Positions 52,700 through 60,713 of a stretch of DNA of 64,000 bases are shown piece after piece. The first letter of the stretch is position 1. Each line of letters begins with the position of its first letter. This DNA comes from Variovorax sp. (lineage in GTDB: Bacteria > Pseudomonadota > Gammaproteobacteria > Burkholderiales > Burkholderiaceae_C), in assembly GCA_017744935.1 (NCBI GenBank), contig JAGIAI010000006.1:56089-120088 (forward strand). Reading direction: 5' to 3'. Position numbers and translations under genes: made by a program. The notes under the pieces were generated by a model. The model made no database searches and had not been told where the DNA came from. It saw only the letters and a program-made list of their open reading frames with translations.

Positions 52700-52725
52700 A
52701 ATCGAATCATTCGAATGATTCGATT
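52700..52725. promoter_or_regulatory. 26-base perfect palindrome, GntR operator
   Basis: The half-site AATCGAATCATTC is followed immediately by its exact reverse complement. The core repeats the element ATTCGAAT. It lies between the VOC gene (start 52627, minus) and the GntR/UTRA gene (start 52813, plus) and is the only AT-rich element there. Symmetry and location fit an HutC-type GntR dimer controlling both directions. Confidence 0.75.
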
Positions 52726-52812
52726 TATTGCAACTTTGAGGGTTTACGCTATGCTCCGATCGCCGCGGGCTCTGTAAAAGCCCCTCGCCCGCCTCATCGA
52801 CAAACGAGAAGA

Positions 52813-53553
52813 ATGCAAACGGAATCAGCCAAGCCCAACCAACGTCTGTTCGAATCGGTACGCGCACGGGTGCTGGATCGCCTGCGCTCGGGCGAATGGT
52901 CACCCGGGGACCGCATCCCGACGGAAGCACAACTGGCATCGGAATTCGACGTAGGCATCGGCACCATCCGGCGCGCCGTCGAAGACCTGGTGGCACAGGG
53001 CGTTCTGATCCGGCGTGCCAGGCGCGGCACCACCGTCGCGAAGCACACGGACGACCACAGCTTCGACCTGTACTTCAGCTTCGTCGATCAGGCCGGCGAG
53101 CCGCTCAAGCTGTCAGCCCAGATGCTTGGCTTCAAGAAGGAGCGGGCAAGTCCGGATGTGAGCCGTGCGTTGCGGCTCCCGCAAGGCGCGCGCGTTGCAC
53201 GCATCGACAATCTCCGTCTTCTCGACGAGACGCCCCTGATGGTGGACCGGATCTGGATACCGCTCGACCGATTCGCCGACCTGAGCGCCAGCACGTTCGC
53301 AGCGCGGCGCAGCTCGATCTATCGCTTCTACCAGGAGCACTACGGAATTTCGGTTGTCCGTGTCGTCGAGAACCTCGGCGCGTGCGTGGCGGACGAAGCC
53401 CTCGCCGAGCCTCTCGGGATTGCCGTCGGCGAGCCGCTTCTTCACATTCAGCGCACGGCGTTCACCTACAACGACACGCCCATAGAGTTTCGGGACCGCT
53501 ACGTCAACTCGGTTGGCTGCAAGTACCAGAACGTCCGCGGCCTGCAAGATTAG
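52813..53553 (+). CDS. GntR-family regulator with UTRA domain
   Basis: The 246-residue regulator has a GntR winged helix (about residues 12-78, GDRIPTEAQLASEFDVGIGTIRRAVEDLVAQG) and a UTRA ligand-binding domain (about 90-240). UTRA domains of the HutC type bind small metabolites such as urocanate, amino-sugar phosphates or organic acids. It is divergent from the VOC/ACS unit. The AGAAG before the ATG is a modest ribosome site. The ligand is unknown. Confidence 0.94.
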   Translation: MQTESAKPNQRLFESVRARVLDRLRSGEWSPGDRIPTEAQLASEFDVGIGTIRRAVEDLVAQGVLIRRARRGTTVAKHTDDHSFDLYFSFVDQAGEPLKLSAQMLGFKKERASPDVSRALRLPQGARVARIDNLRLLDETPLMVDRIWIPLDRFADLSASTFAARRSSIYRFYQEHYGISVVRVVENLGACVADEALAEPLGIAVGEPLLHIQRTAFTYNDTPIEFRDRYVNSVGCKYQNVRGLQD

Positions 53554-53621
53554 CGGGCGTCGGCCTGCGATCCGCAGGGACGGGGCTATGCTGGCGCGCC
53601 ACCTTACGGTACCTTCCGACC

Positions 53622-54098
53622 ATGCTGCGACGAATCCTGGCTTCGAGCCGCTACATCATGATCATCCCCATCATCGGGACCTTCCTTGGGTCGATGGCGC
53701 TGATCGTGTACGAGTCGTTCGTGCTGGTAGCGACCTTTATCGAGACCATCCGCAGCGGCGCCGTTTCGGCCAAGGCGGTCAAGATCTTTGCCGTCGGCAT
53801 CGTGGAGGCCGTCGATGTCTTCCTGATCGGAATCGCCGTCTACATCATCAGCACAGGGCTGTATTCGCTATTCATCGACGACAACCTGCCAGTCCCGAAA
53901 TGGATGGCGGTTCGGAGTCTCGAGGATCTCAAGGGCAACCTGGTCAGTGTCGTCATCGCCGTCTTGTCCGTTCTGTTTCTGCGCGAAGTGGTCGCTTGGG
54001 ACGGCTCCAGCAACATCGCATGGTTCGGCACCGCCCTGGCCCTGGTGGTGGCGGCGCTGACGTACTTCCTGATGAAGAACAACTCGCGGCGGGACTGA
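53622..54098 (+). CDS. YqhA/UPF0114 family inner-membrane protein
   Basis: The 158-residue membrane protein has four spans and matches UPF0114 (E. coli YqhA): SSRYIMIIPIIGTFLGSMALIVYESF, EAVDVFLIGIAVYIISTGLYSLFI, LEDLKGNLVSVVIAVLSVLFL and a last span near residue 140. Function is unproven in the family. It lies 68 bases after the gntR gene; co-transcription is possible. It is convergent with the EamA transporter gene, 17 bases away. Confidence 0.9.
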   Translation: MLRRILASSRYIMIIPIIGTFLGSMALIVYESFVLVATFIETIRSGAVSAKAVKIFAVGIVEAVDVFLIGIAVYIISTGLYSLFIDDNLPVPKWMAVRSLEDLKGNLVSVVIAVLSVLFLREVVAWDGSSNIAWFGTALALVVAALTYFLMKNNSRRD

Positions 54099-54115
54099 GG
54101 GCGTCCGCGCCAGCA

Positions 54116-55039
54116 TCAAGCCCGGCTGTAGGTCCCCAGCGCCGTCCCGGCTGCAACCGCGACCAGACCCACCACATGCCAGAGCGACAGCGTTTCGCCG
54201 AGCAGCAACGCCGCAAAACCCACGCCGAAAACCGGAACCCAGTAGAACCACAGCGACACGCGGGCGACGCCGATCTTCACGATCGCGTGGTTCCACGCGA
54301 GGTTGCCGAAGGCAGTGGCGATCAGCGCTGAGAACAGCACCAGCACCACCGGCCAGAAGCCCGGCACCCATGCCGTGAGGCTGGCGGCCGCGCCGACGGC
54401 GATCGCATGCACAGCGAGCATGAGCGTGCCGCAGGCGTAGATCATCGCGCTGGCATGCAGCGCATCGGTTTCACGCGCCAGGCGCTGGATGAAGACGCCG
54501 CCAATCGAGAAAGTCACGACCGAAGCGACCACCATGGCGTCGCCCCAGCCCGCGCCGGCAACATGGGCTCCGGGGGACTTCAGCACCACGATCAGTACGC
54601 CGCCCAGACCAAGCAGAACACCGACGATGCGCATCACACCGATTCGCTCCCGCAGGATGGCGGCGGCCGCGAGCGAAGAGACCAATGGGCTCAACGCGAT
54701 CGCGACCGATCCGTTCGTCGCGGTGGTCCTGGAGAGCCCGCCGGCGACAAGGATCTGGTTGAGATAGACCATCAGCACCGCGCAGAACACCGCTGTGGCG
54801 AACTGGCGCCGGTTCATGCGCGTTCGCTGCTTCGTCGACCGCTGCCGCCAGAGCAGCACGCCCATCAGCGTGGCGGCGATCGCGGCCCGCCAGGTCGCCA
54901 TCACGGCGGGGTCGAAGTAGGTCGCGATGGTCTTCATCGCGGTCATGTTGAGGCCCCACAGGGCCGTGACGAGCAGCAGCAGCGCCGACAGGCCACCGCT
55001 GCCGCTGTTTGCGGAAGTGCGCCGGTCGGGGGGCTTCAC
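54116..55039 (-). CDS. EamA/DMT-family transporter
   Basis: The 307-residue protein has ten spans in two EamA repeats (about residues 20-150 and 165-300), with ALWGLNMTAMKTI near the start, SLAAAAILRERIG ending the first repeat and FAALLLGETLSLWHVVGLVAVAAG the second. DMT carriers move metabolites, often outward. I place the start at a GTG at 55039 since no ATG precedes the first span; this is uncertain. It follows the CynX-like gene by 56 bases on the same strand and may extend that operon. Confidence 0.86.
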   Translation of the reverse strand: MKPPDRRTSANSGSGGLSALLLLVTALWGLNMTAMKTIATYFDPAVMATWRAAIAATLMGVLLWRQRSTKQRTRMNRRQFATAVFCAVLMVYLNQILVAGGLSRTTATNGSVAIALSPLVSSLAAAAILRERIGVMRIVGVLLGLGGVLIVVLKSPGAHVAGAGWGDAMVVASVVTFSIGGVFIQRLARETDALHASAMIYACGTLMLAVHAIAVGAAASLTAWVPGFWPVVLVLFSALIATAFGNLAWNHAIVKIGVARVSLWFYWVPVFGVGFAALLLGETLSLWHVVGLVAVAAGTALGTYSRA

Positions 55040-55095
55040 GTCAGGGCAGGCGAAAGGGCCATGCCCTTCGTGTGTTTCATAAATCGGGGGACATT

Positions 55096-56319
55096 CTATT
55101 TTTGGAAGAGCCCGCTCACTACGCGCGCATAGGTGCGCGGATCGAATCGCCATGTCAGCGGAAGCAGCAGTACCGCGACCGCGCCGAGGTATATCCACGA
55201 CGCTTCGAAACCGCCCGCGTGCTCGCGCATCCATCCGGTCAGCAGCGGCGCGAGCGCAGCGACCATGAAACCGATGCCCTGCATGAAGGCCGCGAGCGCA
55301 CCGGCCTGCTCGGGGTGCGGAAGGTGATCGAGCGCGAGCGCCATGCACAGCGCGAACGCGCCGCCCAGGCCGACCCCCAGCACGCCGACGGAAGTCACGG
55401 CCATGGGCGCGCGGAGCGCAAGCGCCGCAAAGCCCGCGATCTGCAAGACCAGCATGGCGCCCAGCCAGGGCCGCAGATCGCGGTGTCGCCGGGCCAGTAC
55501 AGGCACGACGAGGGCGGAAACCAGTTGCGCGCACGTCATCCAGGAGAGCATCGAGCCGGTGTGCGCTGCGTCCCAGCCTTTGGCGGCATAGAACTGCGGC
55601 AGCCACGCGACGAGGCTTGTGTAGCCGCCGTTGATGAGGCCGAAGTAGCACGCGAGCATCCACGCGCGGGGGTTGCGCAGGCAGCGCCGCCAGTCGCTGG
55701 GCGCTTCGGAAGCCGAGGTGGCAATGGTCGTGGCGGCATCGGATCGCGAGCATGCCCAGATCACCGCGGCGAACAGGGCCGGCAGCGCCCAGATCGCCAG
55801 CCCGGCATGCCAGTCGCCGCTGGCGTGCGCGAGCCACGGCGCGCCAATCGACCCCAGTCCGCCGCCGCCCATGAGCGCGGCCGAATAGAGCCCCATCGCC
55901 ATACCGGTATGCGCCGGATAGCCGCGCTTGACCACCGCGGGCATCAGCGCCTGAACCAACCCGACGCCGACACCGGCCAGTGCCGCGCTCGCGAGCAGCC
56001 ATGCGGCGTCCTCGGCGAAGAGTCGCCCGCCGCAGGCCACGGCGATGGCCGCGAGTCCGCACAGCACGCCGGCGCGTGCGCCGATGCGGCCGCCGATCGA
56101 CACGCCGATCAGTGACATCAGCCCCATCGCGAACATCGGCAGCATGGTCAGCATCGACGCGCCGCGGAAGCCGAGCCCGGTCTCCGCGCGGATCTCGTCC
56201 AGCAACGGGCTCGTGGAAGTCAGGAAGGCGCGCAGATTGATCGCGATCAGAATGACCAGCAGCGCGAAGCCGAGTCCTTGCATCTTGGCGGGCGGCCTGC
56301 CCGCGGTCGCCACCGTCAC
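55096..56319 (-). CDS. CynX/NimT-type MFS transporter
   Basis: The 407-residue protein has 12 spans and belongs to the CynX/NimT group (cyanate and 2-nitroimidazole transporters). INLRAFLTSTSPLLDEIRAETGLGFRGASMLTMLPMFAMG is nearly the group signature. Members carry small nitrogen compounds or export heterocycles. The ATG overlaps the amidohydrolase stop (ATGA), so the two are coupled. This suggests a nitrogen-heterocycle or amide substrate, which is inference. Confidence 0.92.
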   Translation of the reverse strand: MTVATAGRPPAKMQGLGFALLVILIAINLRAFLTSTSPLLDEIRAETGLGFRGASMLTMLPMFAMGLMSLIGVSIGGRIGARAGVLCGLAAIAVACGGRLFAEDAAWLLASAALAGVGVGLVQALMPAVVKRGYPAHTGMAMGLYSAALMGGGGLGSIGAPWLAHASGDWHAGLAIWALPALFAAVIWACSRSDAATTIATSASEAPSDWRRCLRNPRAWMLACYFGLINGGYTSLVAWLPQFYAAKGWDAAHTGSMLSWMTCAQLVSALVVPVLARRHRDLRPWLGAMLVLQIAGFAALALRAPMAVTSVGVLGVGLGGAFALCMALALDHLPHPEQAGALAAFMQGIGFMVAALAPLLTGWMREHAGGFEASWIYLGAVAVLLLPLTWRFDPRTYARVVSGLFQK

Positions 56320-57527
56320 GCCGACACCGTGTCCGGCAGCAGTGCGCCGCCGCGAGCAACGATGCGCCCGCCCGCGACGACCAGCCGGCGCACGGGCCGC
56401 GAGACCACGGCCTGCGCCACCGTCTGCGCATCGACAAGAACGAGATCAGCGCGGTTGCCCGGCACGAGTCCGTAGTCGGTGAAGCCGCAACCGCGCGAGC
56501 CGGAATGCGTGACGGTGTCGAGCGCGATCTCGATCTCGTCGTCGCGGCGCAGGTTGTAGCGCATGCCGATGAGCATCGCGCGCTCCAGCATGTCCGGATT
56601 GCCGTAGGGCGACCAGGCGTCGCGGATGCCGTCGTTTCCGCCGAGCATGGTCACGCCCGCCTGCCTGCACGCCATGAGCGGCGGCACGGTGCGCGAGGGT
56701 GGCGCGCTGGTGACCAGGCACACGCCGAGCCTCGCCATGCGGTCGAGCAGCACGCCGCGCTCGCCTTCGGTGACATCGCCGAGACAGAAGCCGTGGCTGA
56801 TCGCAACACGGCCCTGAAGCCCATGCGCCGCGGTGCGGTCGAGGATCAGTTCGAGCGAGAACGCGCCCATCGCGCCGGGCTCGTGCAGATGGATGTCGAC
56901 CGGACGATCGTGCCGTTCTGCGATGCCGAAGAGGACGTCGAGCGAACGGACCGGGTCGCCGTCGATCGCGCACGGATCGAGTCCGCCGAGAACGTCTGCG
57001 CCGGCGGCCATCGCCTCGTCGAGCAGTTCGGCGGTCCCGGGCCGCTTCAGGAGCCCCGACTGCGGAAACGCAACGATCTGGATCTGCTGCAGCGCCTGCA
57101 ACGTCTCGCGCGTGCGCATCACACCGTGCAGGTGGCGAAGGCCGGCCTGCGTGTCGACGTCCACATGCGTGCGCAAGCGCGTGGTGCCCGCGGCGAGGAA
57201 AGCCTTCGCGAGCACCAGCGACTGCGTGCCGGCATCGTGGCTGCTCGCCTCGCGGAAGGCGCGCTCGTTCTCGATCTTGTCGATGAGCCGCGTGCCGACT
57301 TCGTTGCGATACCAGTCCATGCCCCACATCGTCTTGTCGAGGTGGGTATGGCCTTCGACCAGCCCCGGCAGCAGCAGCGCGCCGCCGCCCTCCTCGACCG
57401 CGCATCCGGCGGGTGCATCGATGCGCGTGCCCATTGCAGCGATGCGGTCGCCCTGCACCAGGACTTCGACGGAGCCCGCGCCGAACGGGCGCACGTTGCG
57501 GATGAGGAGGGAGGAAGGCTGGGTCAT
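56316..57527 (-). CDS. amidohydrolase, cytosine-deaminase-like
   Basis: The 403-residue enzyme belongs to the metal-dependent amidohydrolase superfamily, closest to cytosine deaminase and related enzymes. The metal motif is GHTHLDK, further ligands are in HLHEPG and ISHGF, and the catalytic Asp is in LGGNDGIRDAWSPYG. It is cytosolic. It lies between a sodium:solute symporter unit (28 bases upstream) and the CynX-like carrier (four-base overlap), so it likely deaminates or hydrolyses the imported compound. The exact substrate (cytosine, creatinine-like or s-triazine-like) is not determined. Confidence 0.92.
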   Translation of the reverse strand: MTQPSSLLIRNVRPFGAGSVEVLVQGDRIAAMGTRIDAPAGCAVEEGGGALLLPGLVEGHTHLDKTMWGMDWYRNEVGTRLIDKIENERAFREASSHDAGTQSLVLAKAFLAAGTTRLRTHVDVDTQAGLRHLHGVMRTRETLQALQQIQIVAFPQSGLLKRPGTAELLDEAMAAGADVLGGLDPCAIDGDPVRSLDVLFGIAERHDRPVDIHLHEPGAMGAFSLELILDRTAAHGLQGRVAISHGFCLGDVTEGERGVLLDRMARLGVCLVTSAPPSRTVPPLMACRQAGVTMLGGNDGIRDAWSPYGNPDMLERAMLIGMRYNLRRDDEIEIALDTVTHSGSRGCGFTDYGLVPGNRADLVLVDAQTVAQAVVSRPVRRLVVAGGRIVARGGALLPDTVSA

Positions 57528-57555
57528 GAAGAACTCTCGGAAAACAGGATCGATC

Positions 57556-59031
57556 TCAGGCCGGCACACCCGCCACGCCACGCGCCGCAGCGCGTCGGCC
57601 GAGCAGCGTGACCGCGGTGAACACCAGCGCGTTGGTCGCCAGCGCCACCAGCCCGATGTTGATCGACTTGATCACCACCGGCGCATTCGGCAAGAGCTGC
57701 GGCAGGCCCATGCCCGACAGCGTGGTGAAGGCCAGCACCGCACCGCCGGCCAGGATGCCCGCGAACGCGGCCTGCCGTGTGCCGAAGGGGCGCGGCAGCA
57801 GGCTGAAGATCAGCGAGGGCAGCAACTGCGTGAGCAGGCTGGACGCGAAGATCGCGATCGCCACGATGGTGGTGCCGCCGCGCAGCACGAAAAACACAGC
57901 GATCAACGCGAAGAGCGGCAGCGCGATGCGGGCGACCAGCGCGACCTGGCGGTCGTTGGCCTGCGGCGCGAAGCCTTCCTTGTAGATGTTCTTGCCGATC
58001 ACGGTCGATGCGGTGAGCAGGATCATCGCGCCAGGCACGAGCGCGGTGAGCACGCCGGTGCCGCCGATCACGCCGACGAACCACGGATCAAAGGTCGCCT
58101 TGGCGAGGCCGAAGAGCGCGAGGTCCACTTCAGAACCCTGCAGCCCCGGTACCTTGAGGATGGCCGCGAAGCCCACGAGGAAGAGGAAGGCAATCACGAT
58201 CTGGTAGAGCGGCATCAACATGGTGTTGCGACGCACCGCGCCCGCACTCTTGGCGGCGTAGACCGAGGTGAGATTGAAGGGGTACAGGTAGTAGCCCAGC
58301 GCGGTCAGCAGGATGGTCGAGTTGTACCAGCTCAGGTTCAGCCCTTCCTTGGGGAACTCGAAGAAGTTCGGCTTCGCGGCGTGGATCGCCTCGAACATCG
58401 GCGTCACGCCGCCGTAGTAGTGCCACGGCAGGTACACGCCAAGGAAGATCGCGATCCCAAGGATGAGGATGTCCTTGACGATCGCGATGCTGGCCGAGCC
58501 GTGAATGCCCGACACGAGGATGTAGCTGACCATCACGATCACGCCGATCCAGATCGACACCTGCGGCGCGATGGCGCCATACGACGCTTCCGAGACGATG
58601 ATGCCGAGGCCGCGCAACTGGATGGTGAGCAGCGCCACCATGCCCATCAGCGCGACGATCGACACCAGCACACCGAGCCCGCGACTGTTGTATTTGCTCG
58701 CGAAGAAGTCCGAGAACGACACCAGCTTGTGCGCCGTCGCGTAGCGCCAGATGGCCGGCAGCATCCAGAAGGCCATCAGGTGCGCCAGGCCACCGTAGGC
58801 CAGGATGTAGAACGCCGGCACGCCCTTGCCGTACGACCACCCGCTCGCGCCGAGGAAGGTGAAGGTCGAGAAGGCCTCGCCCGCCATCAGCAGGAAGACC
58901 ATCAGCGCGCCAAGCCCGCGGCCGCCGATCGCCCACTGCTCGAGGCTCATCTTCCGGCCGCGCCGTGCGAGAACCGCCAGCACCAGCGCGCCCACCATGA
59001 AGAGCGCAATCACCACCAGGGCGGCGCTCAT
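57556..59031 (-). CDS. sodium:solute symporter (SSS family)
   Basis: The 491-residue protein has 13 spans and matches the SSS family (PutP/PanF-like), with FLLMAGEAFSTFTFLGASGWSYGKGVPAFYI, a sodium-site segment GIHGSASIAIVKD and LVPGAMILLTASTVIGKNIYK. It imports a solute with sodium. Its ATG overlaps the stop of the DUF3311 gene (ATGA), the usual pairing for this subfamily. It is followed by the amidohydrolase gene. The GntR gene is divergent from the operon. Confidence 0.94.
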   Translation of the reverse strand: MSAALVVIALFMVGALVLAVLARRGRKMSLEQWAIGGRGLGALMVFLLMAGEAFSTFTFLGASGWSYGKGVPAFYILAYGGLAHLMAFWMLPAIWRYATAHKLVSFSDFFASKYNSRGLGVLVSIVALMGMVALLTIQLRGLGIIVSEASYGAIAPQVSIWIGVIVMVSYILVSGIHGSASIAIVKDILILGIAIFLGVYLPWHYYGGVTPMFEAIHAAKPNFFEFPKEGLNLSWYNSTILLTALGYYLYPFNLTSVYAAKSAGAVRRNTMLMPLYQIVIAFLFLVGFAAILKVPGLQGSEVDLALFGLAKATFDPWFVGVIGGTGVLTALVPGAMILLTASTVIGKNIYKEGFAPQANDRQVALVARIALPLFALIAVFFVLRGGTTIVAIAIFASSLLTQLLPSLIFSLLPRPFGTRQAAFAGILAGGAVLAFTTLSGMGLPQLLPNAPVVIKSINIGLVALATNALVFTAVTLLGRRAAARGVAGVPA

Positions 59032-59243
59032 CGCGCGCCTCCCGAGGTATCGCGAGGAGCGTCGAGGTCGCCCTCGGCGCGGTCGAGAACCAGCATGACC
59101 ACTGAGGTCAGCACCAGCCAACTCACGTTCCACACCATGAGGAAGGGCATGCCGAGCACGAAGGTGGGCGCGTGGGCGGAAAGCCATCCGCCGCTGAAAA
59201 AGGCGATCACTGGCAGTGCTGCCAGCCACTTGACGGATCTCAT
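59028..59243 (-). CDS. DUF3311 small membrane subunit
   Basis: The 71-residue protein has two spans (about residues 8-27 and 31-55) and matches DUF3311, which is nearly always encoded just upstream of an SSS transporter. The residues AHAPTFVLGMPFLMVWNVSWLVLTS are typical. It probably stabilises the symporter. It is the first gene of the operon controlled by the region at 59244-59388. Confidence 0.9.
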   Translation of the reverse strand: MRSVKWLAALPVIAFFSGGWLSAHAPTFVLGMPFLMVWNVSWLVLTSVVMLVLDRAEGDLDAPRDTSGGAR

Positions 59244-59298
59244 TCGAAGCCTCGCGATCTATGTTTGGTTACGAGTTATGGTCAACTAAACAAACTAT

Positions 59299-59314
59299 AT
59301 TTGGTTAACCAAAT
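59299..59314. promoter_or_regulatory. palindromic operator in the DUF3311/gntR divergent promoter
   Basis: A perfect 16-base palindrome, ATTTGGTTAACCAAAT, lies 55 bases upstream of the DUF3311 gene and 75 bases upstream of the GntR gene. A further half-site TTTGGTTA is at 59264-59271. The pattern of a palindromic TTGGTTAACCAA core is usual for FCD-type GntR regulators. Confidence 0.65.
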
Positions 59315-59388
59315 TACCTCCACCCGTGAAAACCCGCGCCCCGGGGCACTGCCACTAACATGTGCGGCGCTTCTTGCTTTCCGATTCC

Positions 59389-60150
59389 ATGCCGAAAACC
59401 GTGCTCGCCAGCCCTGACACCACTTCCGCGAAACCCCGCCGGGCCAAAGGCGCCGCCGCGACGCCGGAGACCGACGTCGATGTCGACGAACGCGTGTACG
59501 AGGCGGTTTCCAAGGCGCTGCTGAGCGGCAAGCTGCGCCCCGGCACGCCGCTGCGCGAACGCACGCTGGCCGAGGCGATGGGATGCACGCGCGGCGCAAT
59601 CCGCAAGGTGCTCGCACGCCTGGGCGCCGAAAAGCGGCTGGTGCTCGAATACAACCGCGGCGCCTTCGTCCCGAACCCTTCGGTCGAGGACATGCGCAAC
59701 ACCTATCGCGCACGCCGCATCGTCGAGGCGGGCCTCGTCACGACGCTGTTCGGCAAGCTCACGCGCGAGCAGGTCGCCCAGCTGCGCAAACACGTCCAGG
59801 CCGAGCAGAAGGCTTTCAAGGAAGGGCGGCGGGAGGATGCGTTCCGCCTTGCGGGTGAGTTCCATCTCCTGCTCGCACAGATGGCGGGCAGCGAGGAACT
59901 GCAGTCCTATATCCAGCGGCTGGTGTCGACCACCGAGCTCTACAAGGCGCTGTTCGACAGCGTCGAAGCCGCGAGCTGCGCGCCGAAGGAGCACGAAGAG
60001 ATCATCGAGGCGCTGATGGGCCCGTCACTCACCCGCGCACTCGACATCGCGATGGAACATCTCGACGAGCTGGAGCAGCGCGTGATCGCCGGCGCAGGCG
60101 CGGAGCAGGAAGTCGATCTCGCCGACCTGTTTGCCGGCGTGCGCCGCTGA
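59389..60150 (+). CDS. GntR-family regulator with FCD domain
   Basis: The 253-residue regulator has a basic Ala/Lys-rich N-terminus (1-30), a GntR winged helix (about 35-105, GTPLRERTLAEAMGCTRGAIRKVLARLGAE) and an FCD effector domain (about 115-240) with the metal-binding His in EFHLLLAQMAG and KEHEEIIEAL. FCD regulators respond to carboxylates or ureides. It is divergent from the DUF3311/SSS/amidohydrolase/CynX operon and is its likely regulator. The ATG at 59389 is preferred to one nine codons earlier. Confidence 0.93.
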   Translation: MPKTVLASPDTTSAKPRRAKGAAATPETDVDVDERVYEAVSKALLSGKLRPGTPLRERTLAEAMGCTRGAIRKVLARLGAEKRLVLEYNRGAFVPNPSVEDMRNTYRARRIVEAGLVTTLFGKLTREQVAQLRKHVQAEQKAFKEGRREDAFRLAGEFHLLLAQMAGSEELQSYIQRLVSTTELYKALFDSVEAASCAPKEHEEIIEALMGPSLTRALDIAMEHLDELEQRVIAGAGAEQEVDLADLFAGVRR

Positions 60151-60165
60151 AGCGGCATCGGCCGG

Positions 60166-60657
60166 TCACAGATCCATCACCATCTCGTGCCACGCCATGC
60201 CGCCATGATCTGAGGCGGACGGCTTGACGTACCGGTAGCCGAGCCGCTCGTACAGGGCGACATGCCGGTCCTTGCACATCAGGTGGATCGTCTTCTTGCC
60301 CATGTCACGCATGCGTTCGACGAAGGTCCGCATCATCACGCTCGCGTAGCCCTTGCCCTGATGTGCACGGTCGATGACGACCGACATGATCACCACGTTG
60401 GGCGCCAGCGGATCGTGGCCGACCAGTTCCTTGAACGCTTCGTCCGCGAGCACGACCTCATGGGCGCATCCGCCGTTGATGAAGCCGATGATTTCGCCGC
60501 CCAGTTCCATGATCAGGAAGCCCTCGGGGTACTGCGCGATGCGCGTGGCGATCTTCTCCCGCGTCGCGGCCTCGTCGCCTTCATAGGACGATATCTCGAT
60601 CTCGTAGCAGCGTGCGGTGTCTGGCGGCGTGGCCGATCGAAAGATGGGTGCGGTCAT
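60166..60657 (-). CDS. GNAT-family N-acetyltransferase, AANAT-like
   Basis: The 163-residue GNAT has FRSATPPDTARCYEIEISSYEGDEAATREKI at the N-terminus and an acetyl-CoA loop VIDRAHQGKGYASVMMRTFVERM, the pattern of arylalkylamine N-acetyltransferase-like fungal and bacterial proteins. The segment LMCKDRHVALYERLGYRYVKPSASDHGG is typical. It would acetylate amines in the cytosol. It is divergent from the M20 gene, with 56 bases between starts, and convergent with the GntR gene. Confidence 0.91.
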   Translation of the reverse strand: MTAPIFRSATPPDTARCYEIEISSYEGDEAATREKIATRIAQYPEGFLIMELGGEIIGFINGGCAHEVVLADEAFKELVGHDPLAPNVVIMSVVIDRAHQGKGYASVMMRTFVERMRDMGKKTIHLMCKDRHVALYERLGYRYVKPSASDHGGMAWHEMVMDL

Positions 60658-60713
60658 GGGACTGGGGATCTTGCCATGTAGCAAAGCCCTTGCCTGCGCC
60701 AGAATCGCGCCCC

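Noticed and set aside
56833..59289. 818-codon plus-strand frame, the longest in its area
   Set aside because: Runs antisense across the amidohydrolase, SSS transporter and DUF3311 genes; highly charged (His/Arg/Glu/Gln) and no domain.
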